Of a stretch of DNA of 64,000 nt, positions 1 to 10,159 are shown piece by piece. Below the pieces are notes generated by a model. That model was given only the letters and a program-made list of their open reading frames with translations, was not told where the DNA came from and ran no database searches. Within the stretch, counting starts at the first letter, position 1, and each line of letters begins with the position of its first letter. A program made the translations under genes and the position numbers. Source of the stretch: Nymphaea colorata (lineage: Eukaryota; Streptophyta; Magnoliopsida; Nymphaeales; Nymphaeaceae); assembly GCF_008831285.2 (NCBI RefSeq), contig NC_045141.1, forward strand, positions 13,440,106 through 13,504,105. Direction: 5' to 3'.

Positions 1-2500
1 TATGATTTTTCCTCAATGTTCATATCCAGGATTTTTTCAGCTTCCCTCTTCCATGATTGACAACAAAAACTTGAAATTTTTTCCCTCTACATGGTGAGAT
101 ACTAAAAGTAAAGCAAAGACATATCATTGTGTGAGAAAACATTTTAAAAATGTTTGTAAACAAAAAATTGAAAATTTTATCCTTTACAAAAGTTCTTGAC
201 ATCAAATGGTAGATCATTAAGAAGCAGGAACTATATTCCCTAAAGAGATGGGTGAATGCAAAACAAGATGGTTTGACTGGATAGAAGAATGAACTTCACG
301 ACGAGTTCTCATAAATCTCATAAATGTTAGGTCAGCAACTGATTGAAAGTTTTGCAAAAGGTTTGGGTTAAGCTCTTTTCTTTTCCCGAATGAAGCTCGA
401 GATAAACAGTCCTATGTGTTGGCTACTTCCATATCTCATTTTCCTACATAGCTAAAAGACCATTTCCTGGACTAAGTTGCATTGGCTTGAATGGTTTGAG
501 ATGACTTTAATCACAAGCTCAAGTCTAAGATCAAATGCAACAAGAGGCTCGCAAAGATTTCTTCACTCGTGCATGTACTTAGAAAGGTCCTAAATATAGG
601 ACTCAAATTGTGGTTTTCCTGTGTAAAATACAACTAAAGGGCATAACAAACCACAGTCCGGACCTCTAGATAGCACAAACAAAACTTGAGAAGAGATAAT
701 TTTCTTAGCATTAATACACAAAACCAATACCCAGAAATCAAAACAAAAACATCATACATGTCCTCACATTCAGACTTTAGTTTGTAAAACAAAAGTAAAA
801 AATGTTCTACCTAAAACAGGGACAGACTTTTCCAGTTCTGATACGTTAACAAACCCAGGTTAATAAAAACATTATATGTAAAGAATTTATACCAATCTAA
901 GTGCCTTTTGGCTCTCCAGAAAAAAGGATATCAAAAAACCAAAATTCAATTTTTTTTGAACAATTTGGGTATTTATTTTGGGTTTTGAAATTCAGCATAG
1001 TTTCTGTACAAAAGTAGAACGTGTTCTCAAAAACATTTTTTTTTTTCACAAGAAAGAAAATCAAAACACAAAATGAGAAAACATTTATGGGCATAACACG
1101 AAAATCAAGCTTGTCATCGGAATAACACTGAAATCAACCTCTATTGCCATCTTCATTGCAGCTATTTATTTTTTTGCTGCTTTTTGGCCAATAAAAGTTG
1201 GAGGCCCATCTCCACTTATGGATTACGTGAAAGGAAAATGTTAGAAAATACAAGTTTTTATGGTTTTTATCATGACATAATTAACTTTATCTTGTGGGGG
1301 TTGCCAGCAAAAGTGAGGCTGTATAATACAAAAAGGAAAAGCTTGTGCATCTAAAATTATGGTTGAAAGGTAGAACAATTATCAACAACATACCGCTTGT
1401 TGTATGAACATGTATTATGTGCATTTCATCTTCTTTTTTCCTCTCTTTAGCAACTAGAGCTTCAAATCTGTTAACATAATTTCTGTCTCGCAATTGACGG
1501 ACATAATGGTTTAAGATAGCCTATTTTGTGAACAAAGTCGGAACCTTCTGCGAACAACAATATTCAAGAATTGTGAACAATTCATGAGACTAATTTAGAT
1601 CAATGGTAAACTGTAATGTATTCTTCCAACTCCGTTTTCCCTCTCGATGTGATAAAAAACACAAGGCAACTATGGTACAAAAAATGCAACATAAAAGTTC
1701 ACCAAAATCTATCCATCATCTAGAAATTAAATGGATAAATGCATACGTAATTTACCTTCCCTTGACCAATAATTCAAAAATTGCAAAGCAAGAGATTTAA
1801 TAGACAAAAAAGACAATTCTAAAGAATCTAAACACAGATCATGAATTGAGAAAGTTGAAAAGAAATACAACTGAACTAACCCGACTCTAGTTCATGATAG
1901 CTGATCGAACTGTGTTTTGGCAGCAATCAAGTTGATATTCAAGACCAGCATACAATGGTGTAAAGATGCGTGATGTGACCCATATTGGTCCGATTCAAGG
2001 TTACATACGTAAAGTAAAAAATAGCTTATTGAATTTTTAAATATTAAAAATTCACCCAAAAATTTTTAAAAGGGAAAACACATGGAAATAAGTAAAAGTT
2101 AAAACTAGGAAAAATTTTCTCTACATGGACATGAAAGGCATAGACATAAAAATAGCAAGTATAGCTAAGCTTTTCAAACAATAAAAAAGCCCAAAACATC
2201 ATATGTTTGCTAGAATAATTGTTAAATCAGTAAACAATTACATGTTTGCCTTGTAAAAGTTTTCATGAAAAAGAAATAACTGTGTGTGTACATACAAGTT
2301 TCCAATAGATAATTTGCTAGAAGTAATAAGAAAAAAATCATTCACCTAACACATTATATTAAATAAATTAACTAAATTGAGTATAGTTGACCTACTGATA
2401 CGATGACGTAATTGGGTACATTCAAAGAAATACAAATTAATAAACTTAAAATTTATTTTACTTGAGAATATCTTAGTTCCTTATCACACTAGCACAAACG
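1..2500. other. AT-rich intergenic DNA, no gene seen
   Basis: No open frame here is longer than about 70 codons, and none shows a recognisable domain or a plausible chain of splice sites. The stretch is AT-rich, with short poly-A and poly-T runs. I see no transposon ends or tandem repeats that I can defend. Confidence 0.6.
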
Positions 2501-3123
2501 CAAGTTGCAGAATTCAGACCGAGCAAACACTTACCGAAATTGGAGAGACAATCGAGGAATTCCCAAATGTGGCGACGCAAATGTGCTTTTCCCCAAATGT
2601 GGCCGGATTATCCCCAATTGAAGCCGAATTCTCCCAAATGCATGAAATGGTAACTCGGAACACTTGCTGCCCTAGCCGGAATTACGCCGGAAACAATGCA
2701 GCAGTGGCCGGAATTGGGCAATTCCGGCCAATTCCAGAAAAGGCCGCGCCTAGTCCTCTTGCCGATCTTGTTTTCTTTTTTGTTTACTTTCTTTTTGTTT
2801 TGATTTTTCTATAGGGCGGACTTTCTTCTCTTTTGTTTTCTTTCTGAATTTTTCTCGCCCCCTTTTCTGTTTTTCTTTCAGACTTTTTCCAGCAAGAGGA
2901 CAGGTCAGACCGATGACTGAAACTAGTATTCTTTTGCTCAAACTAAACACTAAAATTGAGCAAGACTTTGGGAATAGAACGACAATAACAAGAGGGAGGG
3001 TCGTGACTCGTAAAAGCAAGTTTAAAGATGATTTCCACCGTGGGGAAGACTATCCTACCGGCTGTTTCTTCCAGCAAGATACTCCTCTAGGCCGAATTCT
3101 TCCCTAAACTTTCCCAACGTCGT

Positions 3124-4181
3124 TACACGCTCCTACACTCAAGTTAGGGACGCTTACCTCTCAAAAGTCCAGAATGGTGATGGTCGCTTCACCCCTCTAG
3201 TCGCCTAGATGTGTGAAGCCCTCCCGGTACGACGAGGCCTCTAACCTTCACGGGTGGAGACGTGAGGCTGCGCTTCAATCACTGAAGTTGACGTGGGGGA
3301 CAATCCGTGGAAGAAGCACCTTGCGCCGGATGCTTGGGCGTTCTTTGATTGGCTAACCCTTCGGCTGAGTGTTTGAGGAAGAAGAGAAGAAGAAAACAAG
3401 GCAAAGAGAGAAGAATACCGTCGGGTGTAGCTGCTGTTGCTTGAGGAATTCCAGCAAGAGGCGCTGGAAATCCCCAAATGTGAGACGGAGGAAGAAGAAC
3501 GTGGCGTGGAGAGGAGAGCGCGCGTGAGAGAGGGAGAGAACTCGAGGAGAGGAGAGAGAGTCATCTCACACAAAATGAATTCTATTTCCAAAATTTGCAT
3601 ACATATCCAAATGAGTTCTAAATATTTATAGTACTGAATTAAAAACGGATCCAAACAATTGATCCAAACCCAAATAAAAAATCCAAAACGGAAATACACC
3701 CCCAAGCAAATGCGCACTCTAAATGAAAGAAATAACGCAAGCAAAACACACTTGGAGACTTAATGTCTCGACCTAACACGTCTTCCCCTTAGCCCGCTCA
3801 TTGTGGGCTTTGGTTCAGATCAGAATTCGCCTAGGCTCGCCCTAGACTGACCCTAAGTGCATGGGTATAGCGAAGACCTAGGCTAGACTAAACCGGACTC
3901 GGACTTGACCCTTTTCGCCTTGGTCCTCAAGAGCCTCGCTTAGAGTCGTTGCCTCTCCTCCTGCTCCTCCCTCGGCTTCGATTCTAAGCTGAACAATATC
4001 CTTTTGCAAGGTCTGCACCTGCTGCACTACGCCTCCCTCTCCTCCCTCTTGACCCAGACTTGTGTCATCACGGCCTTGGAGGGCCTGAACCGCATGAAGG
4101 GCGGCTTTGCCTCGCGCCCTTTGGCTGCTCTCAGCGACGTCCGTGGCTGCCCTAGGCCAATCTGTAGGTTGACCCGTATCA
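3124..4181 (-). repeat. Candidate 3' LTR of the minus-strand gypsy element
   Basis: On the minus strand the block begins with TGATACGGGTCAACC at 4181, directly after a purine-rich tract, as a 3' LTR should. The start resembles the LTR start at 52920 (TGTTACAGGTCCGCC) with the same following TTGGCC. A TATA-like box lies about 550 bases in, at 3621-3630, followed by a CT-rich leader. The distal end is uncertain: a GTGTAACG sequence at about 3124 is my best guess because it resembles the TGTAACA end at 50356-50362. By eye this block is not clearly similar to the block at 9118-10121, so it is not confirmed as one of a pair. Confidence 0.45.
3621..3630 (-). promoter_or_regulatory. TATA-like box inside the candidate LTR
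   Basis: The minus strand reads TATAAATATT. It is followed within about 100 bases by a long CT/GA-rich leader. This is the expected U3/R arrangement of a plant LTR promoter driving the minus-strand element. Confidence 0.4.
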
Positions 4182-4196
4182 GATCCACCCTCCTGA
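4182..4196 (-). other. Polypurine tract of the minus-strand gypsy element
   Basis: The minus strand reads AGGAGGGTGGATC immediately before the LTR start at 4181. The tract is the usual primer for plus-strand DNA synthesis in LTR elements. The same position in the element at 50-53 kb reads AAGGGGGGTGGATC, supporting the assignment. Confidence 0.6.
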
Positions 4197-4560
4197 GATG
4201 GAGCTTGTCCCCAATTTCCTGTAGGGGATTGGAGTTTTATCTTGTCAAACAACTCCCAGGAGGTACCTCCATCGACTCCTTCCCATTCGATCAAAACTTC
4301 ATGACGGGTTCTTCCATCTCTTGTGACCTATCGGTGTTTTAGGATTCGATAGGGGCGGTGGCTAACATCGGGTAACGGCTCCTCTAGCTCTGGTACTGGC
4401 CCATGATGCGGCTTTAACCGAGAAACATGAAATACTGGATGGACAAGGGCTGTAGGTGGTAAAGCTATGCGATAGGCTGCCTTGCCAATCTTCTGAAGAG
4501 CTCGAAACGGCCCATAGTATCTTGGCAGAAGCTTCGAGTAGGGCTGTCCTAACAACGATT
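4183..4560 (-). pseudogene. Integrase C-terminal end and chromodomain, broken
   Basis: This stretch reads as the SH3-like end of integrase (LLPRYYGPF, VFHVSRLKPH) followed by a chromodomain. The chromodomain core shows VLIEWEG and SWELFDKIK, typical of the tail that steers chromovirus integrase to modified histones. It is in a different frame from the integrase body, so a single-base indel lies near 4560. An in-frame TAG at 4328-4330 splits the chromodomain just before its core. The frame then runs to the polypurine tract without another stop. Confidence 0.8.
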
Positions 4561-5642
4561 TCTGCCTTCAACCAAACCATGTCGCCTACCTCAAACTCCC
4601 TGTCCCTACGCCCCTTGTCATGTGCCTTCTTCATTCTAGCCTGGGCCCTCTGGATGTTCCGTTTGAGCGTGGCTAGAATGTCATCCCTGTTTCTCAACGC
4701 AACATCGACCTCATCTTCCCTCGCTGTGTCTACCTCATACCTCAGGATAGAAGTCGGTGGGTGGTTATACAGGGCCTCGTAGGGGGTCATGCCGGTTCCC
4801 GAATGGAGGCTGGTGTTGTAGGACCACTCAGCCCAGGATAAGTATTTGACCCACGTGTTGGGCCTCTCTCCGGCGTAATACCTCAAATAGGTTTCCAACG
4901 TCCTGTTGACTACCTCACTCTGCCCATCTGTTTGAGGATGATGGGCGGTGCTAAAGTTGATCACTGTACCTGCCATTTTCATATACTCCCTCCAAAAAGC
5001 ACTGAGGAAGATCGAATCCCGGTCGCAGACAATAATCTGGGGCATACCATGCAGCTTTCCTACGTGATCTTGGTAAACATTAGCGACCATAGGTCCATGG
5101 TAGTTCCTTGGTAGGGCCACAAAATGGCTGTACTTGGTTAACCTGTCTACTACGACCAACACCGCCTCTTTTCCTTCAGCTCGTGGCATTGCATCAATGA
5201 AGTCCATTGACACATCTTCCCACGGTTTGTCCGGTATGGGCAAGGGGTTCAAGTGCCCTGGAGGCTTGATGGCCTCATACTTTTCGCGTTGGCAGGTAGG
5301 GCATGCTTTCACGTAACTCCTCACGTCAGCCTTCATTCCCTCCCACCAAAACTGTGCCTTAATGCGCTCCATGGTTTTAGCCACGCCTTCGTGACCAACA
5401 ATACTAGAATCATGGAAATGCCTGAGTAGCTCATTCTTGAGAGGCGAGTCCTTAGGTACCAATGCTCGTCTCTTCTTGCAGAGTATCTCTCCTCTTAGCG
5501 AATAGTGGGGAATAGACCCTGGATTCTGGCGTATGGATTGCTTGAGGAGCCTAAGAGTCAATTCTTGATCTTGCTCCCTAGTTAGTCTATCCCACAAGTC
5601 GGTCTCAATCACAGATAGAGTTTTCAATTGCTCTGGTATGCG
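4561..5642 (-). pseudogene. Ty3/gypsy integrase body
   Basis: The frame begins just after the TAA stop at 5643-5645 and contains the integrase zinc finger (H and H in the stretch HDSSIVGHEG, then CPTC) and the catalytic core. The core has Asp in MDFIDAMP, Asp in VCDRDSIF and Glu in DGQSEVVNR, which together give a DDE triad. GDMVWLK marks the start of the C-terminal domain; shortly after it the frame is lost. Normally this enzyme inserts the cDNA copy into the host chromosome. All three catalytic residues remain, so the loss is due to breaks and not to active-site mutation. Confidence 0.88.
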
Positions 5643-6251
5643 TTACAAGGAGTCCGCTGCAGAGTTTTCAGTTCCTTTCTTGTACTCGATCGTGAAATCA
5701 TAGCTAAGGAGTTTGGCTAACCATTTCTGCTGGGTAGGAGTCGAGACACACTGTTTCACCATGTACCTCAAACTGCTGTGGTCCGTCCTCACCACAAATC
5801 TTCGCCCAATAAGATAGGGCCTCCACTTGTCCACTGCCAGGACTATTGCCAAAATCTCCTTTTCATACGTGGAAAAGGGTTTGGCCCGTTCTGTGAGGGC
5901 CTTGGACATAAACGCGATTGGATGACCCTCTTGGCTCAAGACTGCACCTACGCCAACGTCACTAGCATCTGTCTCAATCACGAAGTCCTTTGAGAAATCA
6001 GGGAGAGCGAGTACATGGGCACTCATCATAGCGGCCTTAAGATTGACGAAGGCCTCTCTAGCTTTCTCAGTCCATGTAAATTCCCCTTTCCTTAACATGT
6101 GTGTCAGGGGGGAAGCGATCAGACCATAGCCCTGAATAAATCTGCGGTAGTACCCTGTAAGGCCTAAAAATCCCCTCATGCCTCGAGGGTCCTTTGGTAA
6201 GGGCCACTGCTCCATGGCCTGGAGTTTTTCAGGGTCGGCCCTGACTCCATC
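5643..6251 (-). pseudogene. Ty3/gypsy RNase H domain
   Basis: The region follows reverse transcriptase in the same frame after a TAA stop. It opens with the connection segment (GFLGLTGYYRRFI) and continues with the RNase H signatures ETDASDVGVGAVL, STYEKE and RTDHSSL. These carry the Asp, Glu and Asp metal-binding residues. RNase H removes the RNA template from the RNA-DNA hybrid. The frame ends at an in-frame TAA at 5643-5645, one codon after the conserved AADSL motif. Both stops flanking this domain look like single-base substitutions. Confidence 0.88.
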
Positions 6252-7091
6252 TTACGACACGATGTGCCCCAAATACCCGATAGAAGTCTGCCCAAAGCTG
6301 CACTTGGACATTTTCGCAAATAGGGTATTCTCCCTTAACACTCTCAATACCGTACGAAGGTGCTCAACATGCTGCTCAATGCTCTGACTGTAAACTAGAA
6401 TGTCGTCGAAAAAGACTAGCACGAAGTCACGAAGAAACTGACGAAACACGTCATTCATACATCGTTGGAACGTCGCTGGCGCGTTCGTGAGTCCAAATGG
6501 CATTACCAAAAACTCATAATGGCCGTCATGGGTACGGAATGTCGTCTTCGAGATGTCTGCCTCATACATTCTAATTTGATGGTACCCTGACCTGAGATCC
6601 AACTTGGAGAATACGCGAGCTCCTGATAGCTCATCCAAAAGTTCATCAATAACAGGAATTAGATGTCTATCCTTGACTGTAGCCTCGTTCAAAGCCCTGT
6701 AATCCACACAGAATCTCCATGTGTTGTCCTTCTTCTTGACTAGAAGGACAGGCGATGAGAAAGAACTAGAACTAGGCCGAATGATGTTGCTTTCTCGCAT
6801 CTCTTTGACCAATCGCTCAATTTCAGATTTTTGAGCGTACCCATAGCGGTACGGGCGCACGTTAACTGGCTCAGTGCCGTTGGTCAATACTATCCTGTGA
6901 TCATAGGATCGCGGTGGTGGAAGTCCTTTAGGTTCCTCGAAGATATCCTTGAACTCATCCAACACTTCTTTGATCTGCCCGGGTACTTCCTCCTCTGACC
7001 CATCTGGTGTGACAACTCCCTCTGCCACTGACACTAACCAAGCTGCTGGACTCTGTACTGCAATGGCCTTTAACGCTGCCTTGGGTGCCAA
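6252..7091 (-). pseudogene. Ty3/gypsy reverse transcriptase domain
   Basis: About 280 codons remain open. Motifs in order are [31 protein letters not shown]-like [26 protein letters not shown] and the catalytic FFDDILVYS (the F-x-DD box common in plant gypsy elements). The domain copies element RNA into cDNA. The upstream end joins gag-protease through a frameshift near 7090. The downstream end is an in-frame TAA at 6252-6254 inside the conserved YLGHIVS segment. The start codon at 7091 is not a natural start: in an intact element this is a continuous polyprotein. Confidence 0.9.
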
Positions 7092-8924
7092 ACTAGGATC
7101 GACTGCCCTAGCACAACTTCCTCTCCTCCACCCTCCTTAGGAGGGCACATCTCCATGGTGGAGAAGTCCCACCAAATCCGACCTAAAGTCTTGAGCCACT
7201 TGACTCCAAGGGATCTTCTGAAGCACGAGCTCCACGTTAGCACATTTACGAGTGCAAGGGAGGCATTCTCCATTGGCCACAAGTACTCTAAGGGCTGGGT
7301 GTTCCTCCATGGTACAGTTTAATTCCTTAGCGAGGTGGTCACCCACGAAGTTGTGAGTAGCCCCCGAATCCAGAAGAACAAGAACACGTCTCTTTCCAAT
7401 TTGTCCTATAACTCTCATGGCATCCGGTCGGTTGGGGTCTGTCATGGTGTGACAAGCACCCTCAGGAGGTGGTCCTTCCTGCTCTTGAGGCTCTTCCCTG
7501 GCCTCGGATTCCTCTATCTCTTCGATCAAAGGGGATTGATCTTCTTCCCCTTCTTCGTCGGCTTCACTATCCAAAACCGTGTAAACTCGAATATGTTTAC
7601 ACTTGTGCGTGGGGTCCCACTTCTCTTTACACCAAAAACACTGCTTATTCTTGATTAACTCTTCCCTTTCTTCACGAGTTAATACAGGAGGTGCTCGGCC
7701 CTTGAAAGCGGGCTTAGGTTCTTCTTTACGTGGAGGGGCTGGAAGGAGCTTTTGCGGTTGAGGGATCTCCCTCACACGGGCGGTTCCGGGGTTTCTCCAC
7801 TGGCGGTACAAGGCTTGCTTCCTTCTTTGCCTATCCTCGATGGAACGTGCCTTGGCAAAGCACTTCCTTAACTCTGTGTTAGGCTCAGCCCGGATATCAA
7901 TTTGTATTTCCTCCTTCAAACCTCCAACAAACGCGGCAATGAGGGACTTGGGCGTCCAATCGACCATGCTTGCTAAATTCTCAAACTTGACTTGGTACTC
8001 TTGCACGGACGAGGTTTGTCTTAGATTACGCAACTCGATGTCGTAATCCACATAGGAGGACTCGCCAAATCTGAGCATGAGAGCTTCTTTGAACTCTCCC
8101 CATGTAGTGACAGGCTCCTTGAGCTTGAGCCAACGGTACCATCTTTTAGCTTCGCCATCGAAGTGTAGAATGGATGTTTGAAGCCATTCTTCGTCTGGAA
8201 TCATTTGACAAGTGAAGTACTCCTCCACTTGGAAAATCCAATCTAAGGGTTCCTTGCCATTGAATCGAGGGAAGTCAATGCGAACCATAGGAATCCTTGG
8301 TTGGTTTCTTGGCGCTGCCTGACGCTCTCTGTAAGGCTCCCATGAAGGTGGTTCTCGGTCACCTCTATCTCCCCATCTACGGTCCGTGTTGACATTCTCC
8401 CACTGCGTACCCCCAAATCTGGACCTGTACTGGCTGGACTGAGGTCCATACGGCTCACGATTTTCCCACTCAGGCGAGGAGTTATGATGCCCACCCTGAT
8501 AGTTGTTGTGGCTGTTTGGGTGGCCTTGGAAACCTCCATTATTGCCGTTACTCCCCCCGGGTGGTGGTCTGCTAGGGCCGGGTTGTGAGTGGAAGGGGTT
8601 CGGACCTACATTGGGCGGTCCATTGAGTATGCCCTTGCCCTTATCAACGTGGGGCTGTGGGGGATCCGGGCTGTTCCTTCTAAGGGCCTCTTGATTGGCC
8701 GTCATGACCCTCATCATCTCATTGATTTCTTCTAACTCATTGAGCTTAGAAAGTTGTTTCTTGTAATCGCTCATTTCGCGGCGGATTTTCAAAACTTCAT
8801 TTTCGATGTGGACCATTCTTTCCACCGCGTATACCTCCATCTCAGTAGAGGGCTGTTCCTCATTGGCCGAGGTCTCCGTCTCCATATCAGGCGCCTCAGT
8901 CACTACTTGCTTCTTTTTACCCAT
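7070..8924 (-). pseudogene. Ty3/gypsy gag with zinc knuckle and damaged protease
   Basis: I place the start at the ATG at 8922-8924 (MGKKK), matching the MGRKEK start of the second element. The first 200 residues are Pro/Gly/Asn-rich with a short coiled-coil-like segment. A retrotransposon gag domain follows (FPRFNGKEPLDWIF, WYRWLKL), then a zinc knuckle of the form C-x2-C-x7-H-x-C (CFWC...HKC). The protease Asp is in LLDSGATHNF. After VELVLQK the sequence jumps and the frame shifts. The family's protease flap region is missing, and the C-terminal LGVKWLKTLG part lies in another frame. Gag packages RNA; protease would cut the polyprotein, which it can no longer do here. Confidence 0.88.
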
Positions 8925-9105
8925 TGTAGCGGGTAACTTCAAAAACAGAAATCCAAAAACGTCCAAAAATCACACGACTACTGAAAACTACACTGACTCT
9001 GACACTGACGAGAATTCCAACTGTATTCTGCCCTGTAGAAATCCAAATGCTGATACTGTCTCTTTTGTCGAGAGGATTGCACTTGCTTACTGCTGCTCCA
9101 AGGAG

Positions 9106-9117
9106 GCTCTGATACCA
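9106..9117 (-). other. Primer-binding site, initiator tRNA-Met type
   Basis: The minus strand reads TGGTATCAGAGC, the classic plant LTR-retrotransposon primer site complementary to the 3' end of initiator methionine tRNA. It lies about 180 bases upstream of the gag ATG at 8924, a normal spacing, and fixes the 5' LTR end of the minus-strand element at about 9118. Confidence 0.85.
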
Positions 9118-10121
9118 CTCCCTACATCCGGTCAACCTAGGAATTGGACCATAGGACCCACTTGGCCTAACCCACCAATGACCTAGCTCCCTGGTCGAAC
9201 CCAGCCCGGGCCCACCTGGTCCCACCTGGTCCGAGCCCACTTTGACCAAGACCCGCACCTAGGAGGTTCCAGCCTTAGCGCCAAGGAAGACCGCGGCACT
9301 CTTGGCCGCATCCTTGTGGTCCTTGGAACCGGCGGGCCTTGCTCCAGCCACCTCCGACGACCTCCGGCCGCCGCCGGCCACCTCTGCTCTTTTTCCGGCG
9401 ACTCTCCGGCGTGGAATCCAGAAGGTCCCCAAGACAACCAGCAAGGCGTTGGAGGGTTCCTAGGCGTTCTCGGCAAGGTGATCTTCCTTCACGCGTCCCT
9501 TGGAGCGGCTTCACTCACATCCGGCGTCTTCATCCTTGGAGTTCCAGCCCGACGCCAGCCTTTTTTCTTCGTGTTGCTATTAGTGCCCGAGTGTAGAATC
9601 TCACCTCGTGGCGTGTGATTGCTTCGCCAAGCTTGCCTTGGCCGGTACACTCTACTCCTCTCTCTAGATACGGGGTGGTAGCATTTTATTTCTGCTTTTT
9701 GATTTCAGCCCGACCTTGGGGTCGACGTTGTGCATAGAGGGACCTCCGCGGCATTGCGCCTAGGACACGACCTCGTGCCAACACTAGCCTCCTACGAGTG
9801 GGTGTGGTTTGTGCGATTAAGCTTGGTTTGCATGGTGTGTTTGAGTGAGTTCGAGTGTTTTTATCAAATGTATCGCTTCCGCTTGTACTAGCCTCACAGC
9901 TTTTAGTTATTTGTAGTAGGATTTGCTTGGGTTTTGGGATAGCCACTCTTGTATTCCGCTGCCTATTTGGGATTTTTAAGTCGGGGTTCTTGTCCGACTG
10001 GTAGTGTCTCTGTATTTAATTTGTCCTAGGAAAGTCTTCTGGTTGGTCCAAGGTGATCGTGGGGGTAGGCACGGCCGTTGGCTTCAGACTTTGGTCGGCC
10101 GCGGGCAAGACCCTACCAATT
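9118..10121. repeat. LTR-like block between two outward-pointing primer sites
   Basis: The left edge is the expected end of the minus element's 5' LTR (minus strand GGATGTAGGGAG, compare GGATGTAACAG at 50354-50363). But read on the plus strand the same edge, TACATCCGGTCAACCTAGG, also resembles the start of the family's LTRs. The right edge runs directly into a second plus-strand TGGTATCAGAG at 10122. The middle is GC-rich around 9290-9420 (CCGCCGCCGGCC), like the leader-type DNA at 54.0-54.3 kb. Orientation is therefore unresolved. I do not see convincing similarity to 3124-4181. Confidence 0.45.
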
Positions 10122-10157
10122 TGGTATCAGAGGGGTTCAAGTGCCCCTCTGATACCA
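10122..10157. repeat. Perfect inverted repeat made of two primer-site-like arms
   Basis: TGGTATCAGAGGGG at 10122-10135 is followed by an 8-base spacer and its exact reverse complement at 10144-10157. Each arm starts with the first 11 bases of a tRNA-Met primer-binding site. The arms would form a strong 14-bp hairpin. No gag frame follows within several kilobases, so this is a remnant and not the start of an intact element. Confidence 0.8.
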
Positions 10158-10159
10158 CA

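Larger units (their letters stand above)
4181..9118 (-). mobile_element. Decayed Ty3/gypsy chromovirus, internal region
   Basis: Read on the minus strand, the order is primer-binding site, gag with zinc knuckle, aspartic protease, reverse transcriptase, RNase H, integrase, chromodomain and polypurine tract. This order with integrase after RNase H defines Ty3/gypsy, and the C-terminal chromodomain places it among chromoviruses. It is not competent. Gag-protease ends in a frameshift with probable loss of the middle of protease. In-frame TAA stops lie at 6252-6254 and 5643-5645 and a TAG at 4328-4330. There is a further frameshift near 4560. Large open stretches between breaks suggest a moderately old insertion. 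A pararetrovirus was considered and rejected because integrase and chromodomain are present. Confidence 0.9.

Noticed and set aside
3241-3744. 167-codon minus-strand frame
   Set aside because: It covers the TATA and CT-rich leader of the candidate LTR; the Ser/Leu-rich product is a by-product of CT repeats.
9106-9117. tRNA-Met gene fragment
   Set aside because: Only the 12-base primer site is present; there is no cloverleaf around it. The same holds at 10122 and 50366.
4181-9118. Integrated plant pararetrovirus
   Set aside because: Integrase and chromodomain follow RNase H and no movement or coat-protein genes are present, so it is an LTR retrotransposon.
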